Shown one piece after another: positions 1 to 6,438 of a stretch of DNA of 7,276 nt. Position 1 is the first letter of the stretch. The number at the start of each line of letters is the position of its first letter. This DNA comes from Lentisphaeria bacterium. Its GTDB lineage: Bacteria; Verrucomicrobiota; Lentisphaeria; Oligosphaerales; PUNB01. The notes beneath the pieces are model-generated. The model saw only the letters and a program-made list of their open reading frames with translations. It was not told the origin of the DNA and ran no database searches. The stretch spans positions 1-7,276 of the forward strand of contig SLNM01000286.1 of the NCBI GenBank assembly GCA_007133055.1, read 5' to 3'. A program made the position numbers and the translations under genes.

Positions 1-729
1 AAACCCGTTGAGGTCCGAGATTTGTTTCCGCATCTTGTCCGGCTCTTCGTTCAGCGCCTCGGCCCACCAGCGGGCGGTCTCATCAAGGTCGCTGTCGCAG
101 GCCAGCAGGGCGCGGTCGAAGTAGGCTCGGACAATATGCCGCTCGGTCGGATTGCCGGAGGGTGTCAGGGGCAGGACATCCTTCTTATAGTCCAGGTTCG
201 GACCGGGCAGGCATGAATTGATCTTTTGCACAATCTGCTGGTTTCGCTGATGCGCCTGCTCGGTCATTTCGGCGAAAATTCGCCCCGCCTCTCCGGTCGG
301 ATCGGGTTGCTCGACAAATCCGGCGCCCATAAAATAGAACACCCCCGGTTCTCCCGGCGAATTAATTTCCTGGTCGGCATACTCGGAGAAGAAAACCCGG
401 CTTTCCATCGATGCCATGGTACGCAGTCCCAGAAGGTCTCCGGCCAGGAGCATCTCCTCCAGTCCGTCCAGAGTGTCGAAATCACAGACACCTGCCGCAT
501 ACAGCCCTCTCTGGCGGGCCTCCCAGGCCAGGCGCGATGGCGACCAACCCTCGCCGTTGAAAGAGAAAAAACTGTGCAGGTGCAGGTTGACCCATGGTTT
601 CTCATCAGGCTTCTCCGGCCACCGCTCCAGCAGATTGGTCAGAGCCGTCTGCCGCATTTGCGGCATGAAGGCGTTTAGCTGTTCAAGGTAGATTTCCGAA
701 GCGTTGTCGCGAGCTGTGCTGGTGATCAT
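1..729 (-). CDS. PHP-domain metal-dependent hydrolase, 3' end beyond the window
   Basis: The frame is open from ATG at 729 to the left edge, giving the first 243 residues. Residues 48-61 carry PHP motif I with H50 and H52 (NLHLHSFFSFNGEG). Residues 80-89 (VCDFDTLDGL) correspond to motif II, where the usual TDH reads CDF, so the common histidine is a phenylalanine. E109 in ASMESRVFF matches the acidic ligand of motif III. PHP domains are metal-dependent phosphoesterases found in histidinol phosphatase, polymerase III alpha and many stand-alone enzymes; the substrate here is unknown. I recall a PVC family with the same stretch 'INSPGEPG' after the motif III region, here at 121-128. No signal peptide is visible, so it is probably cytoplasmic. 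No Shine-Dalgarno precedes the ATG. The frame stays open upstream but has no ATG, GTG or TTG between the predicted transcription start and 729, which supports this start. It lies in the same direction as the Bat-like genes but has its own promoter. Confidence 0.85.
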   Translation of the reverse strand, partial: MITSTARDNASEIYLEQLNAFMPQMRQTALTNLLERWPEKPDEKPWVNLHLHSFFSFNGEGWSPSRLAWEARQRGLYAAGVCDFDTLDGLEEMLLAGDLLGLRTMASMESRVFFSEYADQEINSPGEPGVFYFMGAGFVEQPDPTGEAGRIFAEMTEQAHQRNQQIVQKINSCLPGPNLDYKKDVLPLTPSGNPTERHIVRAYFDRALLACDSDLDETARWWAEALNEEPDKMRKQISDLNGF

Positions 730-761
730 GGAGGAAAGGGTTCCCGTTGCTTTAATTTCAT
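726..761 (-). CDS. Possible 11-codon leader ORF before the PHP gene
   Basis: An ATG at 761-759 opens a short frame, MKLKQREPFPP, whose TGA (728-726) overlaps the PHP gene's ATG as ATGA. A purine-rich GAAGAG sits a few bases upstream of its ATG, whereas the PHP ATG has no visible ribosome binding site. Translational coupling from the leader is therefore plausible. It is very short and unsupported by any family, so it may be chance. Confidence 0.25.
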   Translation of the reverse strand: MKLKQREPFPP

Positions 762-813
762 GTCTCTTCAGGTCCGGGGCGGCACATCGAATCGCCGCGC
801 TTGCCGATAAGTT

Positions 814-842
814 AATATAATGCAAAATAAAGAAGATGACAA
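814..842 (-). promoter_or_regulatory. Sigma-70-type promoter of the PHP gene
   Basis: On the minus strand TTGTCA (842-837) is followed by exactly 17 bases and then TATATT (819-814), close to the -35/-10 consensus. Transcription would start near 807, giving a leader of about 78 nt before the ATG at 729. The surrounding DNA is AT-rich, in contrast to the coding DNA on both sides. Confidence 0.65.
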
Positions 843-849
843 ATTGTCA
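837..849. promoter_or_regulatory. Palindrome over the -35 box, possible operator
   Basis: TGACAAATTGTCA has two perfect 6-bp arms around one central base. The -35 hexamer of the PHP promoter is one of its arms. A symmetric site in this place is typical of a repressor operator, but no regulator is identifiable in the window and the short arms could be chance. Confidence 0.35.
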
Positions 850-918
850 GGAATTGACGCAATGCGTCTGCCTTTTTCTTGTTCAGTTGGATATTTCGAA
901 TGAGCGATGCCTGGCGGA

Positions 919-1962
919 TCATGGCAGGGTTCTGCAGAAGGTGTTTTCGAGCATCAATCCGAGCAGCAGCAGAGCCAGTCCGGCGCCGCTCCACAGCAGG
1001 AAGTTTTCCCGGTGCTCGGCACGTATCGGCAGCTCGAACTCGAACGTGGTCACTCGCTCCATCTCCTCGATAACCCGGTCAAAAGTCTCCTCGTCCCTGG
1101 CCCGGAAAAATTGACCGCCGGTGATTTCGGCCATGTCCTCCAGCAACGGTTGGTCGAATGTTTCGTCGCTGGGCTGCAAGACCGGTCCACGCAAGGTGTT
1201 GCGCAAAGCGAAGACGCGATCGCCGCCAAGTCCCACGGTATGGATGGTTATGCCAAACTCGGCGGCGAGGCGGGCTGCCTGACGCGGGGTTATGGCAAAG
1301 GGGACATTGTCTTCTCCGTCGCTGAACAGGACAATCACTTTTTCGGGTGCCTGGCTATGGCGCAGGCGGTCGACGGCGGCGGCGATGGCGGCGGCGATTT
1401 CAGTGCCGTCCGGCAGGTGTGCCTGTTGCAGCTCATGCAGTTGGTCGATCAGAAATTGATGGTCATGGGTGAGAGGGCTGACCAGGTATGGATGACGGGC
1501 GAAGGCGACCAGTCCGAGCCGGTCCTGCTGTCGGATGGTTATGAACCGTTCAAGTTGCCGCCGGGCAATTTCGATGCGCGATTCGAGTCCAAGCTCGGCT
1601 GGAGGCCGGGGGAGAGGCCGTCCGATGTATGCCGGCGCCACCTCGTCATACAGGTAGCGCATACTGCCGGAGAGGTCCAGCACCAGCATCATGTCGACCC
1701 CCGCGAACTCCTGTGTTTCATGTTCGATCCTGGTTTGCGGCCGGGCCATGGCCAGTACCAGCAGAAGGGTTCCCAGGCCGAGCAGCCACTGCGGCCAGCG
1801 GATAGGATGCAGCCAGCGGCGGCGGCAATGGTCTTGGCCGGCTTCACGGAAGCTTGCGGTGTTGGAAACCAATAAGGTCGGCGGGCGCCGGGTCATCGCC
1901 CACAGCCAGCCGATGATCAGCAACGGGGTCAGCGCCAACCAAACTGGACTGTGCAATATCAT
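919..1962 (-). CDS. BatA-like membrane-anchored von Willebrand A protein
   Basis: The 347-residue protein has the layout of BatA/BatB proteins. There is an N-terminal hydrophobic segment (about 5-22), a second at 58-72, a VWA domain at about 88-300 and a C-terminal transmembrane helix at 321-338. The MIDAS metal site is complete: D96-L-S98-G-S100, T187 in DGT, and D215 in FSDGEDN. The domain is therefore expected to bind a divalent cation and a partner protein. After the DxSxS motif there is a proline-rich stretch (109-122) before the first helix, longer than I expect for BatA. Bat genes were named for aerotolerance in Bacteroides and usually act with a MoxR ATPase in the envelope; the biochemical role is not settled. 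The start is fixed by a 4-nt ATGA overlap with the upstream gene. No clear terminator is visible after its stop. Confidence 0.88.
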   Translation of the reverse strand: MILHSPVWLALTPLLIIGWLWAMTRRPPTLLVSNTASFREAGQDHCRRRWLHPIRWPQWLLGLGTLLLVLAMARPQTRIEHETQEFAGVDMMLVLDLSGSMRYLYDEVAPAYIGRPLPRPPAELGLESRIEIARRQLERFITIRQQDRLGLVAFARHPYLVSPLTHDHQFLIDQLHELQQAHLPDGTEIAAAIAAAVDRLRHSQAPEKVIVLFSDGEDNVPFAITPRQAARLAAEFGITIHTVGLGGDRVFALRNTLRGPVLQPSDETFDQPLLEDMAEITGGQFFRARDEETFDRVIEEMERVTTFEFELPIRAEHRENFLLWSGAGLALLLLGLMLENTFCRTLP

Positions 1963-2948
1963 AGGGGCATGGTTTCGGCGATCACGCGCCGGACGGAGTT
2001 GAGAGTTTGCCGCATATCCTGCCGGTCAACCCTGGCGCCGCCAAACTTAACCTGTTCGGACAGGTCGAGGCAGGCGGCCACCGTCTGGCGGTGTTGGTCG
2101 GCAAACCATTGTTCATGCTCAAGAATAGCCATAACCTCCTGGCGGCTCGCGCTCCGCACATCCAAGTCGAAGCGCTGTGCCAGGTAATCCTTTAGAATAT
2201 CAGTAAGTCGAACGAAGAACCCGTCTGCCTGCTGCCATGGTTGCCGGGTCAAATTGAACAGCTCGCGCAGTGCCGTTTCGCCGGAGCTCACGGGAATTGT
2301 CGGCGGTGGCTGCCTGGGTTTTGGTCCGAACAATGCCGAAAGCACCATGGCCATGGTCACCAGGCCGACCACAATCAGTCCCGGCAAAGTCCACGGACTG
2401 GTTTCCTTCGGAGCCGGCATTGGTAGCTCGGGAGCCAGTGCCAGGGGTTGTCCGGGGACAATTCCGGCCGGCGGAACTACGGTGAAGGGAGGCAGCGGCA
2501 GGGCGACCCGGTCTTCGCTCTGGTCGCGCCTCGAAACCAGCGGTATGATCGCTCGCAGTTCATGGTGCGGCCCCGCGCTGTAGCTTTGAAAAACCAACTG
2601 CAACCGCCAGCGCCACGTGCCCGGACCAAGCCCGACCAGGGTCGGGGGTCGGGAATCCACAGTGAAGACACCATCTCCGCCTCCCTCCAACATGATCGGT
2701 CCCAGCGGCCAGCGAAACCAGGGAAGACGCAGCTCCACCTCGTAGAACACGGGATCGCCGATCATCAGTGGTTCTCCGTGGTGCAGTCGTCCGCCGATGG
2801 GCGAAGCCGGCGGGTCCCGGTGCCAAACCACGACGAAAAGCAGGCCCGCCGCCACCACCAACAGCAGGGTGGCGCCCAAAAAAAACCGAAACAGCAAACT
2901 GATTTTGGAGGGATGCATAATGGCTGCCAGGCATTCTTTCTGGTTCAT
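1959..2948 (-). CDS. BatD/DUF4381-like two-pass membrane protein
   Basis: From ATG 2948 it has 329 residues. A hydrophobic helix at about 18-41 is followed by a roughly 145-residue beta-rich, presumably extracytoplasmic part, a Pro/Ala-rich stretch, a second helix at about 188-206 and a C-terminal tail of about 120 residues. The tail (about 225-325) has the pattern of the cytoplasmic module found in Bat-locus membrane proteins: FFVRLTDILKDYLAQRF, then a helix ending SEQVKFGG (V300-K301-F302), then a final helix. I assign it by that pattern and by the adjacent BatA gene. Three starts are possible. ATG 2999 would overlap the protease gene by 46 bp, ATG 2948 lies 5 nt after the protease stop, and ATG 2918 sits just before the first helix. 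I prefer 2948 for coupling; 2918 is nearly as good. No Shine-Dalgarno is visible at any of them. Confidence 0.75.
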   Translation of the reverse strand: MNQKECLAAIMHPSKISLLFRFFLGATLLLVVAAGLLFVVVWHRDPPASPIGGRLHHGEPLMIGDPVFYEVELRLPWFRWPLGPIMLEGGGDGVFTVDSRPPTLVGLGPGTWRWRLQLVFQSYSAGPHHELRAIIPLVSRRDQSEDRVALPLPPFTVVPPAGIVPGQPLALAPELPMPAPKETSPWTLPGLIVVGLVTMAMVLSALFGPKPRQPPPTIPVSSGETALRELFNLTRQPWQQADGFFVRLTDILKDYLAQRFDLDVRSASRQEVMAILEHEQWFADQHRQTVAACLDLSEQVKFGGARVDRQDMRQTLNSVRRVIAETMPL

Positions 2949-2953
2949 TGCCG

Positions 2954-5404
2954 TCAATGGCCGATCTGCGGCAGCTCGGGTTGATTGCGGTCCAAACAAA
3001 TCATATCGGCGAGAACCCTGAGCGCCTCCTGCAAGTGCGGATCAGACGGCGTCTCCTCCTCCTGCCCCTCGTTCTGCCGCGATTCATCGTCGTTGTTATC
3101 CCTTGGCCGATAGCGGCGCCGCCGCATGGTTTCGGCGCGGATGGTTTCAAACCACTGCTCCTCTTCTTCGTGCAGAGCCTGCCGGGCCGACCAGTTCAAG
3201 GGCCGGGTTTCCATCTCCTGTATCTCCAGATGACGCCGGCTGATTTCCTTGATTCTCTGCAATTCGGGGTCCTGCTCCACCCGCTGCCGCGATCTTTCCT
3301 GCAGCAAAGGCAGATGATGCTGCCAGCGATCTTCCACCTGGTCCTCGGCCAGCACTGAATCAATCTGATCCCAGGGCAGGGAGCCGTCCAGGTTGGCTTC
3401 GCCAATTTCCAAATGGTCGGTGAAGGCAGGCAGCGAGATGTTAGGCACCACTCCTCGTTTCTGGACCGAATCCCCGCTGATTCGGTAAAACTTGGCCATG
3501 GTAAACTTAAGCGAACCCGCCGCCTCATTGGAGAAGAAGGGGTGATGGCTGAAGAATTCACTGAGATTGTAGATATGCTGGACGGTGCCCTTGCCGTAGG
3601 TGCCGCTGTCGCCCACCACGATTCCCCGGCCATGGTCCTGAATCGCGGCCGCGACGATTTCAGAGGCTGAGGCGCTAAGCTTATTGACCACCACCACCAA
3701 CGGTCCTTCGTATAGGCTCTCCTCGTCTTCGTCGCTCAGAACCACTACTGCCTTGCCGGCACTGCGCTGCACCACCGGTCCGCCGGTCAGGAACAGGCCG
3801 GCCACCTTGATTGCCTCCTCCAGGCTGCCGCCGCCATTGTAGCGAAGGTCCAGGACCACTCCATCCAGCCCTTCCTCCGCCTCCCGGGCCCGGAGCAGCA
3901 GCTCCCGCAAGTCACGGCTGACCTGCCGATAGTTCTCGTCGCCTTCGCGCTGAGCCGAGAAATCGGCATAGAACGAGGGCAGGGAAACCACCAGCACATG
4001 CGCCTGCTCAGCTTCGCCCGTCTGCCTGCCCTCCCCATCCGTTGCGGCCGATGTCGCGGCTGATGGTTCGGATTCGCCACCGAGCAACGATTCCCGGTCG
4101 GGCAGCTCGATATGCCGCCATTCACTGCGCGCCTGCTGGGCGGTCAGTTGAATGCGGTCGCGAACCAGCTCCACAACGGTCGGCATCGCCCCCAGACCGC
4201 GGCCTGCTTCGAGCACCTGCAAGCGAACCTCGCTGCCTTTGGAGCCGCGAATCAGGCGCACCGCCCGGCGCAGTGGCATGTTGATTACATTGACCATTTC
4301 GTCGTTCCGTGAAACCCCGACGATTCGGTCACCGACCTGGAGACGGCCGTCCCGGTCAGCCGGACCGCCGGGGATAATTTCGACAATCTCCACATATCCC
4401 TCGTCGGTCGACAGAACGGCGCCAATGCCCTCCAGGGACAGAGACATTTCGATGGCAAAATCCTCCTCCCGGGCCGGCGCCATGTAGGCGGAGTGCGGAT
4501 CGTAGGTCCGGGTCAGAGCGTTGAGGAAGTTTTCCAGAACATCTATGTTTTCCGAGTCATGCAGTTGTTCCAGCATTCGTTCATAGTGTTCAAGAACTCG
4601 CTCCTCGTGGCTGCGCTGGTCGGCCTGGATGGCCGAGTCCGATTTCGAGGTTGCCTGTTCGGCCGCCGCCGACTCGGAATCCGGTGTCCGCCCTGAACCG
4701 CGGGCATCGTCCTCCGGAACTTCCTCCTCCCCGCCATCTTTGTTTTCCTCCGATGCGTCAGTCTCCCGAGCCTCCGTCAGCCTGTACAGAAGCAGGCGAT
4801 TTTTAATGTGCCGCCGCCAGACTTGGTCAAGCTCGTCGCGGTTTTCCGCCCAGGGTTCCTGCGAACGATCCGTCAGAATCACCTGCTCGGTGTCGAAGTC
4901 AAACGGTTGTTCTATGGTGCGGCGGACAAACTCCACCCGCTCCTCGAACCGTTGCAGGTAGCGCTGATGAACCAGGAAAGGAAAATTCAAATTGCCGGTC
5001 AGGATCATAGTGTGCAGACGTTCACGGTAGACGCTGAACTCGTCAATGTCGGAGGCCAGGAAAAAACGACGCTCCCGGTCGAGTGAATTAAAATAGGCGT
5101 CGAAGATCCGGGCCGACAGCTCGCTGTCCAATGGCTGCGAGCTGTAGTGGAAACGGGGCATCAACTGACCAATCACCATGGCCAGTGTGGTCTTGAAAGG
5201 GGTCGGCTCCAGCACCTGCGCCGAATGCACGGAAAGTGTTCCGCTGCAAAAAACGGCTGCCAATAGCAGGCGCAGCAGAGAATGTGTACCCGGACGGAAG
5301 CGTCTGCCGAGCCCGTCGGCAACCCGCCGGAAAGCATGGGAAGAAAACGGTCGGTTACCTGATTTTCTGGCAAAAACAAGTGGTGTCATATGATTTTTTC
5401 GCAT
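2954..5404 (-). CDS. prc: Tail-specific (C-terminal-processing) protease, Prc/Tsp type, S41 family
   Basis: This is a periplasmic serine protease that cuts proteins from their C-terminal tails, with a Ser/Lys dyad. The order is: a long basic N-terminus, then a signal-like hydrophobic segment at 42-62; a Tsp N-terminal domain at about 66-210; a PDZ domain at about 322-400; the S41 core at about 470-660; and a Tsp-type C-terminal domain to about 755. In the NKLSASASEI motif the nucleophile is most likely S579, with D590 and K605 (YGKGTVQ) filling the other positions known from E. coli Tsp. At 816 residues it is longer than E. coli Prc (682). The extra length lies in an acidic, Ser/Glu-rich stretch at 213-268, a Ser/Ala/Gly-rich insert at 440-467 and a charged C-terminal tail from about 760. 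ATG 5389 (M6) is an alternative start; neither has a clear Shine-Dalgarno. It is the first gene of the operon with the two Bat-like genes. Confidence 0.93.
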   Translation of the reverse strand: MRKNHMTPLVFARKSGNRPFSSHAFRRVADGLGRRFRPGTHSLLRLLLAAVFCSGTLSVHSAQVLEPTPFKTTLAMVIGQLMPRFHYSSQPLDSELSARIFDAYFNSLDRERRFFLASDIDEFSVYRERLHTMILTGNLNFPFLVHQRYLQRFEERVEFVRRTIEQPFDFDTEQVILTDRSQEPWAENRDELDQVWRRHIKNRLLLYRLTEARETDASEENKDGGEEEVPEDDARGSGRTPDSESAAAEQATSKSDSAIQADQRSHEERVLEHYERMLEQLHDSENIDVLENFLNALTRTYDPHSAYMAPAREEDFAIEMSLSLEGIGAVLSTDEGYVEIVEIIPGGPADRDGRLQVGDRIVGVSRNDEMVNVINMPLRRAVRLIRGSKGSEVRLQVLEAGRGLGAMPTVVELVRDRIQLTAQQARSEWRHIELPDRESLLGGESEPSAATSAATDGEGRQTGEAEQAHVLVVSLPSFYADFSAQREGDENYRQVSRDLRELLLRAREAEEGLDGVVLDLRYNGGGSLEEAIKVAGLFLTGGPVVQRSAGKAVVVLSDEDEESLYEGPLVVVVNKLSASASEIVAAAIQDHGRGIVVGDSGTYGKGTVQHIYNLSEFFSHHPFFSNEAAGSLKFTMAKFYRISGDSVQKRGVVPNISLPAFTDHLEIGEANLDGSLPWDQIDSVLAEDQVEDRWQHHLPLLQERSRQRVEQDPELQRIKEISRRHLEIQEMETRPLNWSARQALHEEEEQWFETIRAETMRRRRYRPRDNNDDESRQNEGQEEETPSDPHLQEALRVLADMICLDRNQPELPQIGH

Positions 5405-5441
5405 ATTTCAAGGTTTTTTGAATGTTCACGAATAACATCAA

Positions 5442-5470
5442 CAAATATATGACCCGCCCGATGTTGTCAA
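5442..5470 (-). promoter_or_regulatory. Promoter of the protease-Bat operon
   Basis: On the minus strand a perfect TTGACA (5470-5465) is followed by 17 bases and TATTTG (5447-5442), or by 15 bases and TATATT (5449-5444). Transcription would start near 5436, leaving about 30 nt before the first ATG at 5404. The exact -10 is ambiguous. Confidence 0.55.
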
Positions 5471-5503
5471 GTTCGACCGGGATAATTAAGCAACCGCCAG
5501 CTT

Positions 5504-5516
5504 GCCCTGCCAGGGC
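5504..5516. repeat. 13-bp palindrome in the divergent intergenic region
   Basis: GCCCTG and CAGGGC form perfect 6-bp arms around a single C. It sits about 34 bp upstream of the -35 box of the protease promoter, where a regulator could bind. No T-run follows on either strand, so it is not a terminator. Confidence 0.4.
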
Positions 5517-5531
5517 GGCGGCTGTATATTA

Positions 5532-5595
5532 AGAAAGATTTGCTCTGACCCGGCGATTGCCGAAGGCGAAGAGCGTACAGCGAAGAAATCTTTCT
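5532..5595. repeat. 64-bp nested inverted repeat, structured element of unknown role
   Basis: Outer arms AGAAAGATTT (5532-5541) and AAATCTTTCT (5586-5595) are perfect 10-bp complements. Inside them GCTCT (5542-5546) pairs with AGAGC (5570-5574), and CGGC (5551-5554) with GCCG (5559-5562) around a GATT loop. An 11-base bulge lies on the 3' side, and GCGAAGA occurs twice there (5566-5572, 5580-5586). Neither strand shows a terminal T-run. It could be a leader RNA of the lipoprotein gene, a small RNA or a REP-like mobile repeat; the sequence alone does not decide. Confidence 0.5.
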
Positions 5596-5652
5596 CAGAA
5601 CAACGTTCAGTTGTAATTGACATAATGCGCGGATGCAAAAGGAGATATTGTC

Positions 5653-6090
5653 ATGATTGGCTGCTACAAAACATCGATTGTTTATGCTTTGACTGCGGCG
5701 GCAGTGTTATGGTTGACTGGTTGCGTTGCTCCGGTGGAGCGTCGGATTCGGGCTGACCAGGAGAGGTTTGATTCTTATCCCGCTGATATTCAGGAGAATA
5801 TCCGCGCCGGCAGAATAGAGCCGGGCTACACCCGGGAGATGGTTCGCCTGGCTTTGGGGCGTCCGGCTCGAATTTTCACCAGAACCACGGAAAAGGAAAT
5901 TCGTGAAATCTGGGTTTACACCTACTTGCATCCCCGTTTTTCAGTGGGGGTGGGAGGAACGGTGGGAAGAGGACGCACCATGGTCGGTACCGGGATGGAC
6001 ATTTCCCGCGATTATTACCCGGAGGAAGTCATGCGCGTGATCTTTCTCGAAAACCAGGTCTATGCCGTCGAGAAGCAGGAGCGGCCATGA
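5653..6090 (+). CDS. Small lipoprotein with a BamE/SmpA-like core
   Basis: The 145-residue product has a short N-terminus, a hydrophobic segment at 8-22 and a lipobox LTGC with C24 as the lipidated residue, so it is an envelope lipoprotein. Residues 46-89 follow the SmpA/OmlA-type pattern: a helix, then 'I-x-PGYT', a second helix with V64, 'LGRPARI' at 69-74 and a strand ending in IWVY at 86-89. Proteins with this fold bind other envelope proteins, for example in the BAM complex, but this one is too divergent to call BamE. A Gly-rich stretch (99-114) follows and then a last strand. The start is set by AAAAGGAG at 5637-5644, 8 nt before the ATG. It is transcribed divergently from the protease operon and its stop overlaps the next ATG. 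Confidence 0.8.
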   Translation: MIGCYKTSIVYALTAAAVLWLTGCVAPVERRIRADQERFDSYPADIQENIRAGRIEPGYTREMVRLALGRPARIFTRTTEKEIREIWVYTYLHPRFSVGVGGTVGRGRTMVGTGMDISRDYYPEEVMRVIFLENQVYAVEKQERP

Positions 6091-6251
6091 TCCATGTCAA
6101 CCAGTGTTTGTCACAGCCGTGCCATAGGGTGGTAAGTTTAATCGGAATCGCACTCGAATACCTGTGCCGTGAACTTTGTCGAAACAGGAAGACGAACGAC
6201 AACAACTACTACTACTGCTACGATGGACCAGTGGGTGCGCTCCAATCGTAA
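6087..6251 (+). CDS. Unrecognised 54-residue ORF coupled to the lipoprotein gene
   Basis: The ATG at 6087 overlaps the lipoprotein TGA as ATGA and is preceded by AGGAG at 6077-6081, 5 nt away, a strong ribosome binding site. The predicted product (starts MIHVNQCLSQPCHRVV) has five cysteines (C7, C12, C27, C31, C44), with C27 and C31 in a CRELC pair. A moderately hydrophobic stretch lies at 15-25 and a run NDNNYYYCYDG at 37-47 is encoded by an ACT/AAC-rich simple repeat. I recognise no family. The base composition is lower in GC than the neighbours and codon bias is weak, so the case rests on the start signals. The strong binding site could also be a chance feature of the lipoprotein's last codons. 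Confidence 0.4.
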   Translation: MIHVNQCLSQPCHRVVSLIGIALEYLCRELCRNRKTNDNNYYYCYDGPVGALQS

Positions 6252-6333
6252 ACCGTGGTCGTCGCCCGTAATTGTCAACTCGCATGAATCTCCCACATTT
6301 CACCGCCGCATTGCCTGCAAACCACCTTGCAGA

Positions 6334-6362
6334 TTGACGAGCGGACAAACCTGTGGTACGGT
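6334..6362 (+). promoter_or_regulatory. Possible promoter of the 149-residue protein gene
   Basis: TTGACG (6334-6339) and TACGGT (6357-6362) are 17 bases apart, with a leader of about 70 nt before the ATG at 6439. The -10 box is poor. The leader can form a bulged hairpin at about 6371-6408 (CTGGC with GCCAG, an inner GGC with GCC). Apart from this, I see nothing convincing in 6252-6438: short frames on both strands lack start signals or family resemblance. Confidence 0.3.
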
Positions 6363-6438
6363 ATGGGCGCACTGGCAACAACAGCGGCGCCATGCAGCCG
6401 CCAGGAAATAACTCAGAAAAACTTGAGGTGACTGAAAA

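Noticed and set aside
226..678. 150-codon plus-strand frame at the left end
   Set aside because: It lies opposite the PHP frame, which carries recognisable metal-binding motifs; the plus frame has none.
812..922. 36-residue minus-strand ORF starting in an ATGA overlap with the BatA-like gene stop
   Set aside because: It has no ribosome binding site, no family resemblance, and its last third covers the PHP promoter, including both boxes. The overlap is probably chance.
907..1875. 322-codon plus-strand frame opposite the BatA-like gene
   Set aside because: The minus frame has a complete MIDAS motif and membrane helices; the plus frame shows no domain and is an antisense shadow of GC-rich codons.
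2949..2999. Upstream start (ATG 2999) for the BatD-like protein
   Set aside because: It would overlap the protease gene by 46 bp and adds a polar N-terminus before the membrane helix; ATG 2948 or 2918 fits better.
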